Notes under the pieces: generated by a model
Database searches by the model: none
Seen by the model: the letters and a program-made list of their open reading frames with translations, nothing else
Told to the model about the DNA's origin: nothing
Source: Oceanobacter sp. 1_MG-2023
Lineage (GTDB): Bacteria; Pseudomonadota; Gammaproteobacteria; Pseudomonadales; Oceanobacteraceae
Direction of reading: 5' to 3'
DNA length: 64,000 bases
Assembly: GCF_030689025.1 (NCBI RefSeq)
Contig: NZ_JAUYWA010000007.1
Coordinates: forward strand, 62,001-126,000
Shown here: positions 45,770-58,278 of the stretch, in pieces
Numbering within the stretch: the stretch's first letter is position 1
Layout of the letters: the number at the start of each line of letters is the position of its first letter
Program-made: the position numbers and the translations under genes

Positions 45770-46219
45770 TTACGGGTGCTCAACGATTGCGTTTAACGGG
45801 AATTGTTTGCCACTGAGGTAGTCTTCGACGCAGCTCAGAACCATGGCACTACGGAGATTGGGGCAGTGGCGTAATTCTTCAATGGTCATCCAGCGGGGGC
45901 CAATGATGCCATCGTCAAGCGGGCTGTCTGGCAAAAAGCGGTCGGCTTTGGCACTGAAGCAGTAGCGATGGTAGGTCACGCCATTGGCCGGAGCGGTGTA
46001 GGTGTAAAGGCCAATCAGTGCGGTCGGGGTGACTTGCCAGCCGCTTTCTTCAAGGGTTTCCCGGATGGCGGCATCGATAATGGTTTCATGCTGTTCAATA
46101 TGCCCGGCGGGCTGGTTGATCACGGTTTTTCCGGCGCTGATTTCTTCAACCATCAGAAAACGTTGATCTTGCTCAACAATGGTGGCAACGGTAGCGTGGG
46201 GTGTCCAGCGATTAGGCAT
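45770..46219 (-). CDS. nudJ: Nudix hydrolase NudJ
   Basis: The 149-residue protein has a full Nudix box, from Gly in GHIEQHE to REtLEESGW, and the family start [18 protein letters not shown]. NudJ homologues hydrolyse thiamin pyrophosphate precursors and nucleoside phosphates. GGAG six bases before ATG 46219 fixes the start. The gene ends one base before mnmA and follows rluE after 143 bp, the E. coli order rluE-nudJ-mnmA. Confidence 0.92.
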   Translation of the reverse strand: MPNRWTPHATVATIVEQDQRFLMVEEISAGKTVINQPAGHIEQHETIIDAAIRETLEESGWQVTPTALIGLYTYTAPANGVTYHRYCFSAKADRFLPDSPLDDGIIGPRWMTIEELRHCPNLRSAMVLSCVEDYLSGKQFPLNAIVEHP

Positions 46220-46362
46220 GATGGCTCCAGATAACAACGAGAGAGAATAATAAACGATAGTGACAGCAAAACCCAAAAATGACGTTGAGCTGACCAATGA
46301 GGGGAGGGAAGTAGCTGTTTTTCCAATATTGTCCGGGAAAAACAGTTATTCCTGATTGATCG

Positions 46363-46998
46363 TTATCGGCGGCGTGTTCCTGCGGATTTTCCCGCCCTGG
46401 AAGTCCGGCCAGAAACGGTACGGCGATTATTTTTGGGCCGTTCAGAGGGTTGTGGCATATGCACGGTTTCAACCCGGAACTCTCCGGGCGCCAGGTTGTT
46501 CAGAGTCCAGTTACCGATGGCGGTTCGGACCAGTCGCAAGGTTGGGTGGCCAATGTGGGCTGTCATGCGTCGCACCTGGCGGTTGCGGCCTTCCTTGATG
46601 CGTATTTCGAGCCAGCTGGTGACGTCGTTGGCGCGCTGTCGAATGGGCGGATGCCTTGGCCAGAGCCGGGGTTCGGCAATCCTGGCCACTTGGGCAGGGC
46701 GTGTCGGGCCGTCTTTCAATGTGACGCCCTGGCGTAGTTGTTCGAGTGCTTTTTGATCAGGAATACCTTCAACCTGGACCCAATAAGTCTTCTCCATTTT
46801 TTGTGCCGGATGAGCAATTCTGGCCTGGAGTTGACCGTTGTCAGTAAGCAAAAGCAGGCCTTCGGAGTCATAATCCAAACGGCCCGCGGGGTAGACTTTT
46901 GGGATGTCGACTAAAGTAGCTAGGGTTTTTCGTCCTTCAGTATCGGTAAACTGGGAGAGGACGTTAAAAGGTTTGTTGACAAGGATAAGCAGGGCCAT
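46363..46998 (-). CDS. rluE: 23S rRNA pseudouridine synthase RluE-type
   Basis: RluE modifies U2457 of 23S rRNA. The 211-residue RsuA-family protein lacks an S4 domain, as RluE does, and has the catalytic [14 protein letters not shown] and [19 protein letters not shown]. The C-terminal tail is Arg/Thr/Ser-rich and basic. The position next to nudJ-mnmA and opposite icd is that of E. coli and Pseudomonas. Two short inverted repeats lie just upstream (47014-47072). Confidence 0.93.
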   Translation of the reverse strand: MALLILVNKPFNVLSQFTDTEGRKTLATLVDIPKVYPAGRLDYDSEGLLLLTDNGQLQARIAHPAQKMEKTYWVQVEGIPDQKALEQLRQGVTLKDGPTRPAQVARIAEPRLWPRHPPIRQRANDVTSWLEIRIKEGRNRQVRRMTAHIGHPTLRLVRTAIGNWTLNNLAPGEFRVETVHMPQPSERPKNNRRTVSGRTSRAGKSAGTRRR

Positions 46999-47013
46999 AT
47001 GAGCTCATTGTTC

Positions 47014-47072
47014 TGTAGGAAAACTACTTAACTAAATAGTCTAGCTTGCATTTTTTGTAGAAAAACTACAAA
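47014..47072. promoter_or_regulatory. Two phased inverted-repeat boxes between rluE and icd
   Basis: TGTAGGAAAACTAC (47014-47027) and TGTAGAAAAACTAC (47056-47069) differ at one base and start 42 bp apart, four helical turns. Each is itself an inverted repeat (GTAG-N5-CTAC). The second extends to TGTA-N7-TACA, the spacing of HexR sites. They lie 16 bp from the rluE ATG and about 184 bp from icd, so either gene could be controlled. Confidence 0.5.
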
Positions 47073-47144
47073 TTATGCGCCGTTTTCACGATCGAAATGC
47101 TACCGGAGTAGGTGGTGTTTCAGCGAGTCTAGGCAATCCCTTGA

Positions 47145-49487
<2,343 letters not shown>

Positions 49488-49500
49488 TTGATCAGAGCAT

Positions 49501-49528
49501 AAAAAAACCGCCGAAAGGCGGTTTTTTT
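49501..49528. terminator. Intrinsic terminator after icd
   Basis: Seven A residues, CCGCC, a GAAA tetraloop, GGCGG and seven T residues form a perfect 12-bp stem (49501-49512 with 49517-49528). It works on both strands and also ends the convergent cspD transcript. Confidence 0.95.
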
Positions 49529-49649
49529 ATGCCTGGTTGCTGCGTTTTGAAATTATTCTGTCCTGAAATGGAACACTCAGTTTGCTAAATATTACAAATT
49601 GAAGATGGTCCTCTTTGCCTGTATGTCTCTGTTTTGATGCCAGGCCGTC

Positions 49650-49961
49650 TCAGGCAGACACCGGCATCTCGTTGCTGCAGACCGCTGTAGTAACCGATTC
49701 AGAGATTGTGCCTGGAGTGGTGTCTGGCGTTGTGGTGGCAGCTTGAGATGCTGTGGCATCCAGAGTGCGAATATTGATGGCGTGAGTGCCTTTATCGCTT
49801 GGTTTGGTGTCGAATTGTACGGCCTGACCGGCCTTGAGCGTGCGATAACCATCCATCACGATGGTGGAGTAGTGGGCGAACAACTCCTCGTTGTCTTCAT
49901 CGGTGAGGATAAATCCATAGCCCTTGGCGTTGTTGAACCATTTGACAGTTCCGGTCTTCAT
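49650..49961 (-). CDS. cspD: Cold shock-like protein CspD
   Basis: The 103-residue protein has a cold-shock domain (about residues 1-67) with WFNNAKGYGFI (RNP1) and LFAHYSTI (RNP2), and a C-terminal tail of about 35 Thr/Ala/Ser-rich residues. CspD inhibits DNA replication in stationary phase in E. coli. AAGGAGG precedes ATG 49961 closely. It is divergent from clpS/clpA, as in Pseudomonas and E. coli, and convergent with icd across the shared terminator. Confidence 0.93.
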   Translation of the reverse strand: MKTGTVKWFNNAKGYGFILTDEDNEELFAHYSTIVMDGYRTLKAGQAVQFDTKPSDKGTHAINIRTLDATASQAATTTPDTTPGTISESVTTAVCSNEMPVSA

Positions 49962-50151
49962 CGCAATACCTCCTTGTTTTGTTGTCAGTATGTTGCTGTG
50001 ACAATTATTACGACGCGGGCCAATACAGTACTGGTGGTCGTGTCGGGCGTCAAGCCGCTAGAGCATCCTTGCTTGCACAGGTATCATGAAATCAAATTCC
50101 AAGATCATCAGTGCTATGTACCTTACTTCCAAAACTCAACTAGAATCAAAC

Positions 50152-50478
50152 ATGAGCAACCAGCCAGGGGATGAGCGTGAAGGCGGTGTAGCGGTTGAAA
50201 ATACCAAACCTGCCCTCAAGAAACCTTCTATGTACAGTGTGATTATGATGAACGACGATTACACGCCCATGGAATTTGTGGTCGAAGTGCTGCAACGGTT
50301 TTTTAACAGAAGTCCGGAGCAGGCCACACAAATCATGTTGACAGTTCATACCAAAGGCAGTGCAGTATGTGCCATCTACACTCGGGATGTTGCTGAAACT
50401 AAAGCTGAGTTGGTGAATCAATACGCTAGAGATTGCCAGCATCCATTGCTGTGCGAGGTAGCACCAGCTGACGATTAG
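50152..50478 (+). CDS. clpS: ClpS adaptor of the N-end rule
   Basis: ClpS hands substrates with destabilising N-terminal residues to ClpAP. The 108-residue protein has the core [21 protein letters not shown] (Asp pair that binds the N-degron amino group) and [20 protein letters not shown] with the His of the pocket. The disordered N-terminal tail (about 28 residues) feeds into ClpA. ATG 50152 is selected; an upstream in-frame ATG at 50086 has no family support. It lies 12 bp before clpA. Confidence 0.95.
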   Translation: MSNQPGDEREGGVAVENTKPALKKPSMYSVIMMNDDYTPMEFVVEVLQRFFNRSPEQATQIMLTVHTKGSAVCAIYTRDVAETKAELVNQYARDCQHPLLCEVAPADD

Positions 50479-50490
50479 GGGGACTATTCA

Positions 50491-52755
50491 ATGCTGAACA
50501 AAGAGTTAGAGCTTACTCTGAATGAGGCTTTTAAAGATGCTCGCTCAAAACGGCATGAGTTTATGACCGTAGAGCATTTGTTGTTGGCATTGCTCGACAA
50601 TGATGCTGCGTCAGCCGTATTGGGAGCCTGTGGTGCTGATGTGCCACGGATTCGCAAGGAGTTGACGGATTTTGTGGACGCGACAACACCACTGATTCCA
50701 GACACGGATGACGAGCGTGAGACCCAGCCAACCCTGGGCTTTCAACGAGTACTGCAGCGTGCTGTATTTCATGTGCAATCGTCTGGCAAGGCGGAAGTGA
50801 CCGGTGCCAACGTACTGGTTGCCATCTTCAGCGAGCAGGAAAGCCAGGCCGTTTATTTTCTCAAACAACAGAATATTGCCCGTATTGACGTGGTGAATTA
50901 CATTTCCCATGGCATTTCCAAAGTGTCGGGCCAGGAAGATGAATCCGGTACTACCGGTACGTCGGGTGTCACCGATGAAGATGGCGAACCAACAGCCAGT
51001 AATGCATTGGAAGGCTACGCCACCAATCTCAACAAGGTTGCCCGGGATGGCAAGATTGATCCACTGATCGGCCGTGATCAGGAAGTCAGTCGCCTGATCC
51101 AGATTCTGTCGCGTCGACGCAAGAACAACCCATTGCTGGTAGGGGATTCCGGTGTCGGTAAAACGGCGATTGTAGAAGGTCTGGCGAAGCGGATTGTTGA
51201 TGGTGAAGTGCCGGATGTGATCGCCAATGCCGTTGTATACAGTCTGGATATGGGCGCATTGTTGGCCGGTACCAAGTATCGGGGTGACTTCGAGAAACGT
51301 CTCAAGGCCTTGTTGGCCGAGCTGAAGCGCCAGCCTCATGGCATTCTGTTTATCGATGAAATTCACACGATCATCGGTGCAGGAGCGGCTTCTGGTGGTG
51401 TTATGGATGCCAGTAACCTGCTGAAACCGATGTTGAGTTCTGGTGAAATTCGCTGTGTTGGCTCAACCACCTTTACTGAATTCCGTGGAATCTTCGAAAA
51501 AGACAGTGCATTAACCCGTCGTTTCCAGAAAATCGACGTGGCGGCACCGTCTGTTGATGATACCTACAAGATTCTTAAGGGGCTGAAGTCCAAGTTTGAA
51601 GATCATCACAACGTCAAATACACCGACAAGGCACTGCGTGCCGCGGCAGAGCTGTCAGACCGCTATATTACCGATCGTAATATGCCGGACAAGGCCATCG
51701 ATGTTATCGACGAGGTGGGAGCGTTACAGCAATTGATGCCCGTCAGTCGGCGCAAGAAACAGATCAATGTGGCCGAAATTGAGCAGGTGATTGCCGCGAT
51801 TGCCCGTATTCCGCCAAAAACTGTCTCTGCCGATGACAAAGAGCTGTTGTTCAAGCTGGAAGACAAGCTGGAAATGGTGGTGTTCGGGCAAAATGAAGCC
51901 ATTCAGACTCTGTCGACGGCCATCAAGATGTCTCGTGCCGGACTCAGTGCACCACAAAAACCCATTGGTTCATTCCTGTTTGCTGGCCCTACGGGGGTTG
52001 GTAAAACGGAAGTGTCGCGCCAGTTGGCCAATGTCATGGGGATGGAACTGATTCGTTTTGATATGTCGGAGTACATGGAGCGTCATACCGTGTCCCGCTT
52101 GATTGGTGCGCCTCCTGGCTATGTGGGTTACGACCAGGGTGGCTTGTTGACCGAAACCGTTAATAAAACGCCGCATTGCGTGTTGTTGCTGGATGAGATC
52201 GAAAAGGCACATCCGGAAGTCTTCAATATTCTGTTGCAGGTTATGGATCACGGTACGCTGACGGATAACAACGGTCGCAAGACCGATTTCCGCAACGTGA
52301 TTCTGATCATGACTACCAATGCCGGTGCCGAGCGGATGAGTCGAGCCAGTATCGGCTTTACGCATCAGGATCATACGGTTGACGGTGCTGAGGAATTGAA
52401 AAAATTCTTTACTCCGGAATTCCGCAACCGCCTGGATGCTACAGTGCAGTTTGCAGCCCTGGGTCGAGATACCATTCTGAATGTCGTCGACAAGTTCCTG
52501 GTTGAGTTGCAGGGACAACTGGACGACAAACGTGTGATGTTGCATATCGATGACGATGCCCGTCAATGGTTGGCTGAGCATGGCTATGACGAAAAAATGG
52601 GTGCTCGCCCGATGGCTCGTCTGGTGCAGGAAAAGGTCAAAAAACCACTGGCAGAGAAAATTCTGTTTGGGGAGTTGGCACGTGGAGGGGATGTGATGGT
52701 TCAGGTCGAGGACGGCGAACTGGTCGTTGTGGTACCTGAAGAGGTTTCTGCCTGA
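50491..52755 (+). CDS. clpA: ATP-dependent protease ATPase subunit ClpA
   Basis: ClpA unfolds substrates for ClpP. The 754-residue protein has the double Clp N domain (about 1-150), two AAA+ domains with Walker A sites GDSGVGKT and GPTGVGKT, Walker B LLLDEIEKAHPEV, and a C-terminal D2-small domain. GGGGGA lies before the ATG. A Gly-rich linker follows the N domain. clpS is directly upstream; both give the classic N-end rule degradation module. clpP is outside this window. Confidence 0.97.
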   Translation: MLNKELELTLNEAFKDARSKRHEFMTVEHLLLALLDNDAASAVLGACGADVPRIRKELTDFVDATTPLIPDTDDERETQPTLGFQRVLQRAVFHVQSSGKAEVTGANVLVAIFSEQESQAVYFLKQQNIARIDVVNYISHGISKVSGQEDESGTTGTSGVTDEDGEPTASNALEGYATNLNKVARDGKIDPLIGRDQEVSRLIQILSRRRKNNPLLVGDSGVGKTAIVEGLAKRIVDGEVPDVIANAVVYSLDMGALLAGTKYRGDFEKRLKALLAELKRQPHGILFIDEIHTIIGAGAASGGVMDASNLLKPMLSSGEIRCVGSTTFTEFRGIFEKDSALTRRFQKIDVAAPSVDDTYKILKGLKSKFEDHHNVKYTDKALRAAAELSDRYITDRNMPDKAIDVIDEVGALQQLMPVSRRKKQINVAEIEQVIAAIARIPPKTVSADDKELLFKLEDKLEMVVFGQNEAIQTLSTAIKMSRAGLSAPQKPIGSFLFAGPTGVGKTEVSRQLANVMGMELIRFDMSEYMERHTVSRLIGAPPGYVGYDQGGLLTETVNKTPHCVLLLDEIEKAHPEVFNILLQVMDHGTLTDNNGRKTDFRNVILIMTTNAGAERMSRASIGFTHQDHTVDGAEELKKFFTPEFRNRLDATVQFAALGRDTILNVVDKFLVELQGQLDDKRVMLHIDDDARQWLAEHGYDEKMGARPMARLVQEKVKKPLAEKILFGELARGGDVMVQVEDGELVVVVPEEVSA

Positions 52756-52786
52756 AAAGGCAGTAACCAGACTGTGATTTGGTAGT

Positions 52787-52818
52787 CTGTGGCCCCACCT
52801 GTCAGGTAGGGGTCACAG
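52787..52818. terminator. Stem-loop between clpA and infA
   Basis: Arms 52787-52800 and 52804-52818 (CTGTG-CCCC-CCT pattern) pair with one mismatch and one bulge around a 3-nt loop. It sits between convergent stop codons. No T-run follows on the plus strand. Confidence 0.45.
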
Positions 52819-52831
52819 ATATCACAGCCGG

Positions 52832-53050
52832 TTAGCGGGCGCGATAGGTAATTCGGCCTTTACTGAGGTCGTAGGGAGTCAGCTCAACCTTGACCTTGTC
52901 ACCAGTCAGAATGCGGATATAGTTCTTGCGCATCTTTCCAGAGATATGAGCCGTAACCACGTGACCATTTTCAAGTTTTACGCGGAACATGGTATTAGGC
53001 AGAGTGTCTATCACCTCACCTTCCATTTCTATATGATCGTCTTTCGCCAT
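52832..53050 (-). CDS. infA: Translation initiation factor IF-1
   Basis: The 72-residue OB-fold protein [20 protein letters not shown]... ending GRITYRAR is a full IF-1, which binds the 30S A site during initiation. It lies convergent with clpA and 66 bp after ate in the same direction, the usual neighbourhood in gammaproteobacteria. Confidence 0.98.
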   Translation of the reverse strand: MAKDDHIEMEGEVIDTLPNTMFRVKLENGHVVTAHISGKMRKNYIRILTGDKVKVELTPYDLSKGRITYRAR

Positions 53051-53116
53051 TCATCACCTGTTTAGAGAATATACAGAGCGGGCGCATTCTGCCCTAATTC
53101 CTGCCAATAATCAAAG

Positions 53117-53818
53117 TTATCCGGGCGAATAACTGCACCAATTGCCATTAACAAACTGTTCCAATGGTTGAAAGTCCGTTTTGTATTCCATTTTGGAGCA
53201 GCCGGGCACCCAATAACCAAGATAATGGTGAGGTTGCTGCAAGGCCGCTGTCAGGCGCGTGAGCTGCAAAATCATAAAGGTTCCTGGTGACTCCCGTGTG
53301 AGTGCCGGATCGTAAAAACAATAAACCGACGATAAGCCATCCATCAGCACATCAAATACCAGGCATGCCCTGAATTGTCCCTGCTCAGTCGCTACCAAAA
53401 AACGATGATTGTCAAAACCCTGGATCAGGAAATCCTGAAACTGCTCTTCCGACGGTGGATACATGCTGCCATCAGCGTGGCGTTGATGGATGTAGTGGGC
53501 GTAATCCGCATACCAGCGCATGGATGGCTTTTCGACATGGAGTTGCCAGTGTTGGAGGCGTTTTAATACCTTGCGAAAGCGGCGCTTGGGGGTGAAACGG
53601 TCAACAGGAATACGCAACGAGGTGCAGGCATTACAGGTTGGGCAATCGGGCCGATAAAGGCTGCGGCCGCTGCGCCGAAAACCGTTGAGGTTCAGCTGGC
53701 TGAGCAGGAAGTCGTCCATCGGTGTGTTGGGGTCAACATACAGACTGACGGATTCCTGTTGAGGCAAATAGCCACAAGAGTGAGTGGTCTGTGGCTTGAG
53801 TAGCATGACGCGGGTCAT
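53117..53818 (-). CDS. bpt: Arginyl/leucyl-tRNA-protein transferase (Bpt/Ate)
   Basis: The 233-residue protein has the ATE1 pattern: a Cys-containing N-terminal zone (SCGYLPQQES, CPTCNACTSLRIP) and a GNAT-like C-terminal domain with VFDVLMDGLSSVYCFYDP and LGYWVPGCSKMEYK. Bacterial members add Leu to N-terminal Asp or Glu, creating degrons for ClpS. It overlaps aat by four bases (ATGA), so the two transferases are co-translated. The symbols ate and bpt are both used for this gene. Confidence 0.93.
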   Translation of the reverse strand: MTRVMLLKPQTTHSCGYLPQQESVSLYVDPNTPMDDFLLSQLNLNGFRRSGRSLYRPDCPTCNACTSLRIPVDRFTPKRRFRKVLKRLQHWQLHVEKPSMRWYADYAHYIHQRHADGSMYPPSEEQFQDFLIQGFDNHRFLVATEQGQFRACLVFDVLMDGLSSVYCFYDPALTRESPGTFMILQLTRLTAALQQPHHYLGYWVPGCSKMEYKTDFQPLEQFVNGNWCSYSPG

Positions 53819-54558
53819 CGTGGCACCTCCGATGGAATGGCGGAGCTGGTAGCGGCTGAATGATCAAGCCAGGTTGGCAACAATGGCCGGGTAGGTTGGT
53901 GGCTGGTTGCTTGAAGCAGATGGTTTTCGAATGATCGACGATCCAGGTTGACGATACCGAATCGGGCCAGGTGCTCGGTATGCATTTGGCAATCGATTAT
54001 TTTTATACCGTTATCAAATAGCTGGGGTGCGGCACAGGCAAACGCCAGCTTGGCGGTGTTGGACTGACGGGAAAACATCGACTCACCAAAAAAAGCCTGG
54101 CCAATGCGAATGCCATAGAAACCACCCACCAGCTCACCCTGGTCGTTCCAGCATTCAACACTGAGAGCAAACCCGGCACTGGCCAGGCGATGGTACTCAT
54201 CGATCATCTCTGGTTGAATCCAGGTGCCGGATTGCTCAGCATGGACTTCCGCGCAGGCAGTCATAACCTGCTTGAATGCCAGGTTGCTGGTAAAACTCAG
54301 TGGGCTGCGTTTCAGCTCTTTGCGGATAGTGCGTGATATGCGGAAAGTGTCTGGCAAAATCACTGCTCGGGGAGAGGGTGTCCACCAGAGACGAGGTTCA
54401 TCCTCTCCGTGCCAGGGAAAGATGCCTCGGGTGTAGGCGTAGTACAGCCAGGGTGGGGTTATATTTCCACCTGCTGCCAGTAGTCCATCCGGGTATTTGA
54501 GCGCGTTTGTTGTATCCGGAAATTGCGGATCAGCGCATTCATCCAACCAATCAATCAT
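53815..54558 (-). CDS. aat: Leucyl/phenylalanyl-tRNA-protein transferase
   Basis: Aat attaches Leu or Phe to N-terminal Lys or Arg, feeding proteins into ClpS-ClpAP. The 247-residue protein has the [19 protein letters not shown] start, [21 protein letters not shown] and [16 protein letters not shown] motifs. ATG 54558 is only 32 bp from the divergent ftsK ATG. The downstream partners bpt and infA make a three-gene minus-strand set. Confidence 0.95.
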   Translation of the reverse strand: MIDWLDECADPQFPDTTNALKYPDGLLAAGGNITPPWLYYAYTRGIFPWHGEDEPRLWWTPSPRAVILPDTFRISRTIRKELKRSPLSFTSNLAFKQVMTACAEVHAEQSGTWIQPEMIDEYHRLASAGFALSVECWNDQGELVGGFYGIRIGQAFFGESMFSRQSNTAKLAFACAAPQLFDNGIKIIDCQMHTEHLARFGIVNLDRRSFENHLLQATSHQPTRPLLPTWLDHSAATSSAIPSEVPR

Positions 54559-54590
54559 GTTTTAGCCGTGGTAAACTCAGGTCTTTGTTG

Positions 54591-57557
54591 ATGTCACAGG
54601 ATATTGAATTGTCTAAGGATACACCGGAAATGGCCGATGCCGTTGATGTCAATTCCGGAGCGCAGGTTACCGCGGGCTGGAGTCGACGCCAGGACGCCCT
54701 GTTTTTGTCGTTGACACTGATCTGCTTGCTGCTGTTGATGGCCTTGTCGAGCTATTCTCCTGCCGATCAGGGCTGGTCTGCCAGCGGTTCCGGGCCTGCA
54801 CATAACGCGGTGGGCAGAGTAGGGGCTGTAGTGGCGGATATCCTGCTGCACGGTTTTGGTTATCTGGCCTATGGCTTACCGGCTTTCCTGCTGGTGAAGC
54901 TCGGCTTGTTGTTCCGTCAGCCTCACCGGGCCAGTGGGCTTACCTGGTTGTTACGAGGTGTGGGTATGTTGCTGACCCTGTCGGCCTTGTGCGCTCTGGC
55001 ACATTTGAGTATCTGGCCGGGCCAGTCCTTGCCTGTCGGCTCTGGTGGCATGCTGGGCGTGGGCGTATTCAACTATCTGTCGCCGCTGTTTGGGTTTGCT
55101 GGATCGGTGGTGATCCTGATCGGGATGCTGGCGCTGGGGTTGATGTTGTTCCTGGAGTTTTCATGGTTGGCATTGTTTGACCGTATTGGTGAAATCATTT
55201 TGTCGTGGTTGCCCGGCCAGACCAGTGCTGGAAGGGCTGTCAGTAATAGTGCCGAACAACCCGGTAATGAAACATCTGATATTGCCTTTGATAACTTCAG
55301 GGCTTCTGAAGCAAGCCTGGAAAATAACCAGTCAGAGTCACCTTTGTCCTTGCTGGCAACGGCTGGCAGCCAATCCAACCCTCGTATCGAGAGCGGAATA
55401 ACAGACGGCGATGATCAGGCCGATATTGTGGATGTGGCTGAATTTACTGCAGGAGTCAGTATTCGGCAGAGATCAGAACCTGTGTTGGGAGATGAATCAT
55501 TGCTGGGGGTGTTCCCGACGCCTCACGAAGATGAATTGGATGAGCCAGGGTTTTCCATCAACCCGGAAGCGCCGACTTTGACCGTAGTACAAGAGACACA
55601 AAACAAAACAGACTTGTCTGCTGATGACGCTGATGCTACCGCTGATATTCCCTGGCTGACTGATGATGATCGCCTGGCTACAGAAGAAGATGCGCCCGTG
55701 CTCGACTCTGCCGCCGATGCCATACCACCTCCGGTATTATCCGAGCCATCTGACCCTCGATCTGCCAAGCCGTTGATATCTCCTGTACAAAAACCTGAAA
55801 GACAAGAGTCTGAAAGGTTGGCTGGTAGTGGTATGCCTGATGGTGGTGTGCCTGATGTGTCCGGGGCTGTTCCAGATACATCGTCAGGTTCTTCGGCAGC
55901 AAAACGGCCATCTGCTCGCCCAGCCAGACAAAACCCTGGCCGCCCTGCCACTGTTGCAGCAGAAAAAGCCATTCCGATTCAGCCATTGGAAAAGAAAGAC
56001 ACCGGTGTAAGCGAGCGCGCTTTGCGTGATTTGCAGGCGGGTAACGAACCTCAACCAGAGCTGTCACCGTTACCTTCGATTGCGGTGCTGGACCCGCCCC
56101 GCAAGGACCAGGCATTTGGCTTCTCGGATGAACGCTTGCAGGATATGTCCCGATTGCTGGTACAAAAGCTGGCTGATTTTGGTGTCAAGATCACAGTAAC
56201 CGGAGTAGCTCCCGGCCCGGTGATTACCCGTTTTGAAATCCAGCCGGCACCTGGCGTCAAAGCCAGCAAGATTACCAACCTGGCCAAGGATCTGGCCCGC
56301 TCCATGGCGATGATCAGTGTACGGGTGGTGGAAGTCATTCCAGGCAAGTCCGTTATGGGTATTGAGGTGCCGAATGAGAATCGGGCGATTGTTGCCTTGT
56401 CTGATGTGCTGTCATCGAAAGATTTTGATGATGCATCATCGCCGCTGACACTGGCCCTGGGTCATGATATTGGCGGTAACGCGATGGTGACAGATCTGGC
56501 CAAAATGCCGCATTTGCTGGTAGCGGGTACCACAGGCTCAGGTAAATCCGTTGGTATTAATGCCATGATCCTCAGCTTGTTGTTCAAGTCGACGCCCGAA
56601 GAGCTGCGGCTGATCATGGTCGATCCGAAAATGCTCGAACTGTCGGTTTATGAAGGGATTCCGCACCTGTTGACCCCCGTAATTACCGATATGAAAGAAG
56701 CCGCTAATGGTTTGCGTTGGTCGGTGGCAGAAATGGAACGCCGTTATCAGTTGATGGCTTCGATGGGGGTTCGTAACCTGGCGAGCTACAACAAGAAAGC
56801 ACGGGAAGCGATCGAGGCTGGCGAGCCGTTGCTGGATCCGCTCTGGGATATATCCCAGTCGTACGATACCACTCCCAGAATCATGGAGCCTTTGCCATAT
56901 ATTGTGATTGTGATCGACGAATTTGCCGACATGATGATGATGGTAGGCAAAAAAGTCGAAGAGCTGATTGCCCGTATCGCCCAGAAAGCCCGGGCGGCAG
57001 GGATTCATATGATTCTGGCTACACAGCGGCCATCGGTCGACGTGATTACCGGCTTGATCAAGGCCAACGTGCCAACCCGAATGGCATTTCAGGTGTCGTC
57101 CCGCATCGACTCTCGTACGATTCTTGATCAGGGCGGGGCAGAGCAGCTGCTCGGGCACGGTGATATGCTGTACATGCCACCGGGTCAGGCGTTGCCGGAT
57201 CGGGTGCATGGGGCCTTTGTGGATGATGATGAAGTGCATCGGGTTGTGGCGGAATGGAAACTGCGTGGTGAGCCGGACTATCTGGAAGAGATTACGCAGA
57301 TGTCGGAAGAATCCTTGACGGCCGCGACGACAGGGGAAAGCGGTGACGAACAGGATGAACTGTTTGATCAGGCCGTTGCCTTTGTAACAGAGTCAGGCAA
57401 ATGTTCCACCTCTGGGGTGCAGCGCAAATTGCGGATTGGCTACAACCGCGCTGCCCGTCTGGTCGAAGCCATGGAAGCCGCCGGGGTGGTGAGTCCACCA
57501 GCCCATAATGGCAGTCGGGAAGTGTTGGCTGCGGCAGCACCGGAGCGACCGTTTTAA
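54591..57557 (+). CDS. ftsK: DNA translocase FtsK
   Basis: FtsK anchors at the septum and pumps chromosome ends toward XerCD/dif. The 988-residue protein has four N-terminal membrane segments (about residues 40-200), an acidic linker (about 210-500), a RecA-like motor with Walker [13 protein letters not shown] and Walker [13 protein letters not shown], and a C-terminal gamma winged helix with [19 protein letters not shown] 54591 is chosen since the upstream frame to 54507 lies inside the aat start region. trxB, found between aat and ftsK in Pseudomonas, is absent. Confidence 0.95.
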   Translation: MSQDIELSKDTPEMADAVDVNSGAQVTAGWSRRQDALFLSLTLICLLLLMALSSYSPADQGWSASGSGPAHNAVGRVGAVVADILLHGFGYLAYGLPAFLLVKLGLLFRQPHRASGLTWLLRGVGMLLTLSALCALAHLSIWPGQSLPVGSGGMLGVGVFNYLSPLFGFAGSVVILIGMLALGLMLFLEFSWLALFDRIGEIILSWLPGQTSAGRAVSNSAEQPGNETSDIAFDNFRASEASLENNQSESPLSLLATAGSQSNPRIESGITDGDDQADIVDVAEFTAGVSIRQRSEPVLGDESLLGVFPTPHEDELDEPGFSINPEAPTLTVVQETQNKTDLSADDADATADIPWLTDDDRLATEEDAPVLDSAADAIPPPVLSEPSDPRSAKPLISPVQKPERQESERLAGSGMPDGGVPDVSGAVPDTSSGSSAAKRPSARPARQNPGRPATVAAEKAIPIQPLEKKDTGVSERALRDLQAGNEPQPELSPLPSIAVLDPPRKDQAFGFSDERLQDMSRLLVQKLADFGVKITVTGVAPGPVITRFEIQPAPGVKASKITNLAKDLARSMAMISVRVVEVIPGKSVMGIEVPNENRAIVALSDVLSSKDFDDASSPLTLALGHDIGGNAMVTDLAKMPHLLVAGTTGSGKSVGINAMILSLLFKSTPEELRLIMVDPKMLELSVYEGIPHLLTPVITDMKEAANGLRWSVAEMERRYQLMASMGVRNLASYNKKAREAIEAGEPLLDPLWDISQSYDTTPRIMEPLPYIVIVIDEFADMMMMVGKKVEELIARIAQKARAAGIHMILATQRPSVDVITGLIKANVPTRMAFQVSSRIDSRTILDQGGAEQLLGHGDMLYMPPGQALPDRVHGAFVDDDEVHRVVAEWKLRGEPDYLEEITQMSEESLTAATTGESGDEQDELFDQAVAFVTESGKCSTSGVQRKLRIGYNRAARLVEAMEAAGVVSPPAHNGSREVLAAAAPERPF

Positions 57558-57603
57558 ATACAATGCTCTCCGAGCGGCACGTATGGCTTATTCGTAACAT
57601 ATT

Positions 57604-58278
57604 ATGAGGATGTCTTTTTTGTATCTTGAATATTTTTTTCGCCCGCTGGTCGGGGTGTCTGTCGTACTGGCTGCGACCCTGTTCCATCCTCTGCTGGCCA
57701 TGGCAGATGACGCTGCGCTGGCGTCTTTTGTTGAGCGCCTGGGTGGTACCACCACCCTGGAAGCTGATTTTGTCCAGACTATCCGCGACCAGCAAGGGCA
57801 GGCGCTGCAACAGACAGAAGGGCGCCTGGCGATTGCCAACCCCGGTAAGTTGCGTTGGCAAACCCGGCCACCATATGAGCAGCTGGTCGTGTCTGATGGT
57901 GAACTGGTCTGGATTTTTGATCAGGACCTGGATCAGGTCACCATTCGTAATCTGGAACTGCGAGTGCAGGACATGCCCGCCTTGTTATTGGGTGGACGAC
58001 AGGAGGATGTGGCCAGTAATTTTGAGGTGAGCCAGTTTCAGAAAAATGGCCAGCGTGTTTTTCATCTGATTCCCCACGATAAAAGCCAGCTGTTTGAATT
58101 TCTGGATTTCGCTTATCAGGGGGATCAACTGATGTCGATGACGATTGCGGATGCCACCGGGCAAGTGACCGATATCCAGCTCAGTGATATTGCCCGTAAT
58201 CAAACCCTGGATCCGATGGCTTTTGTGTTTGATGTGCCGGACGGGGTTGATGTAATTGATGCCCGAACCCATTTCTGA
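57604..58278 (+). CDS. lolA: Outer-membrane lipoprotein carrier protein LolA
   Basis: LolA shuttles lipoproteins through the periplasm from LolCDE to LolB. The 224-residue protein has a signal peptide (cleavage probably after LLAMA near residue 33), then the LolA fold with FVQTIRDQQG and WQTRPPYEQLVVSDGELVWIFDQDL, and ends at TGA 58276-58278, overlapping rarA by one base. Start choice is unclear: ATG 57604 and 57610 lack spacing from a Shine-Dalgarno, while TTG 57619 has TGAGGA suitably upstream. The 46-bp gap after ftsK suggests one transcript. Confidence 0.93.
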   Translation: MRMSFLYLEYFFRPLVGVSVVLAATLFHPLLAMADDAALASFVERLGGTTTLEADFVQTIRDQQGQALQQTEGRLAIANPGKLRWQTRPPYEQLVVSDGELVWIFDQDLDQVTIRNLELRVQDMPALLLGGRQEDVASNFEVSQFQKNGQRVFHLIPHDKSQLFEFLDFAYQGDQLMSMTIADATGQVTDIQLSDIARNQTLDPMAFVFDVPDGVDVIDARTHF

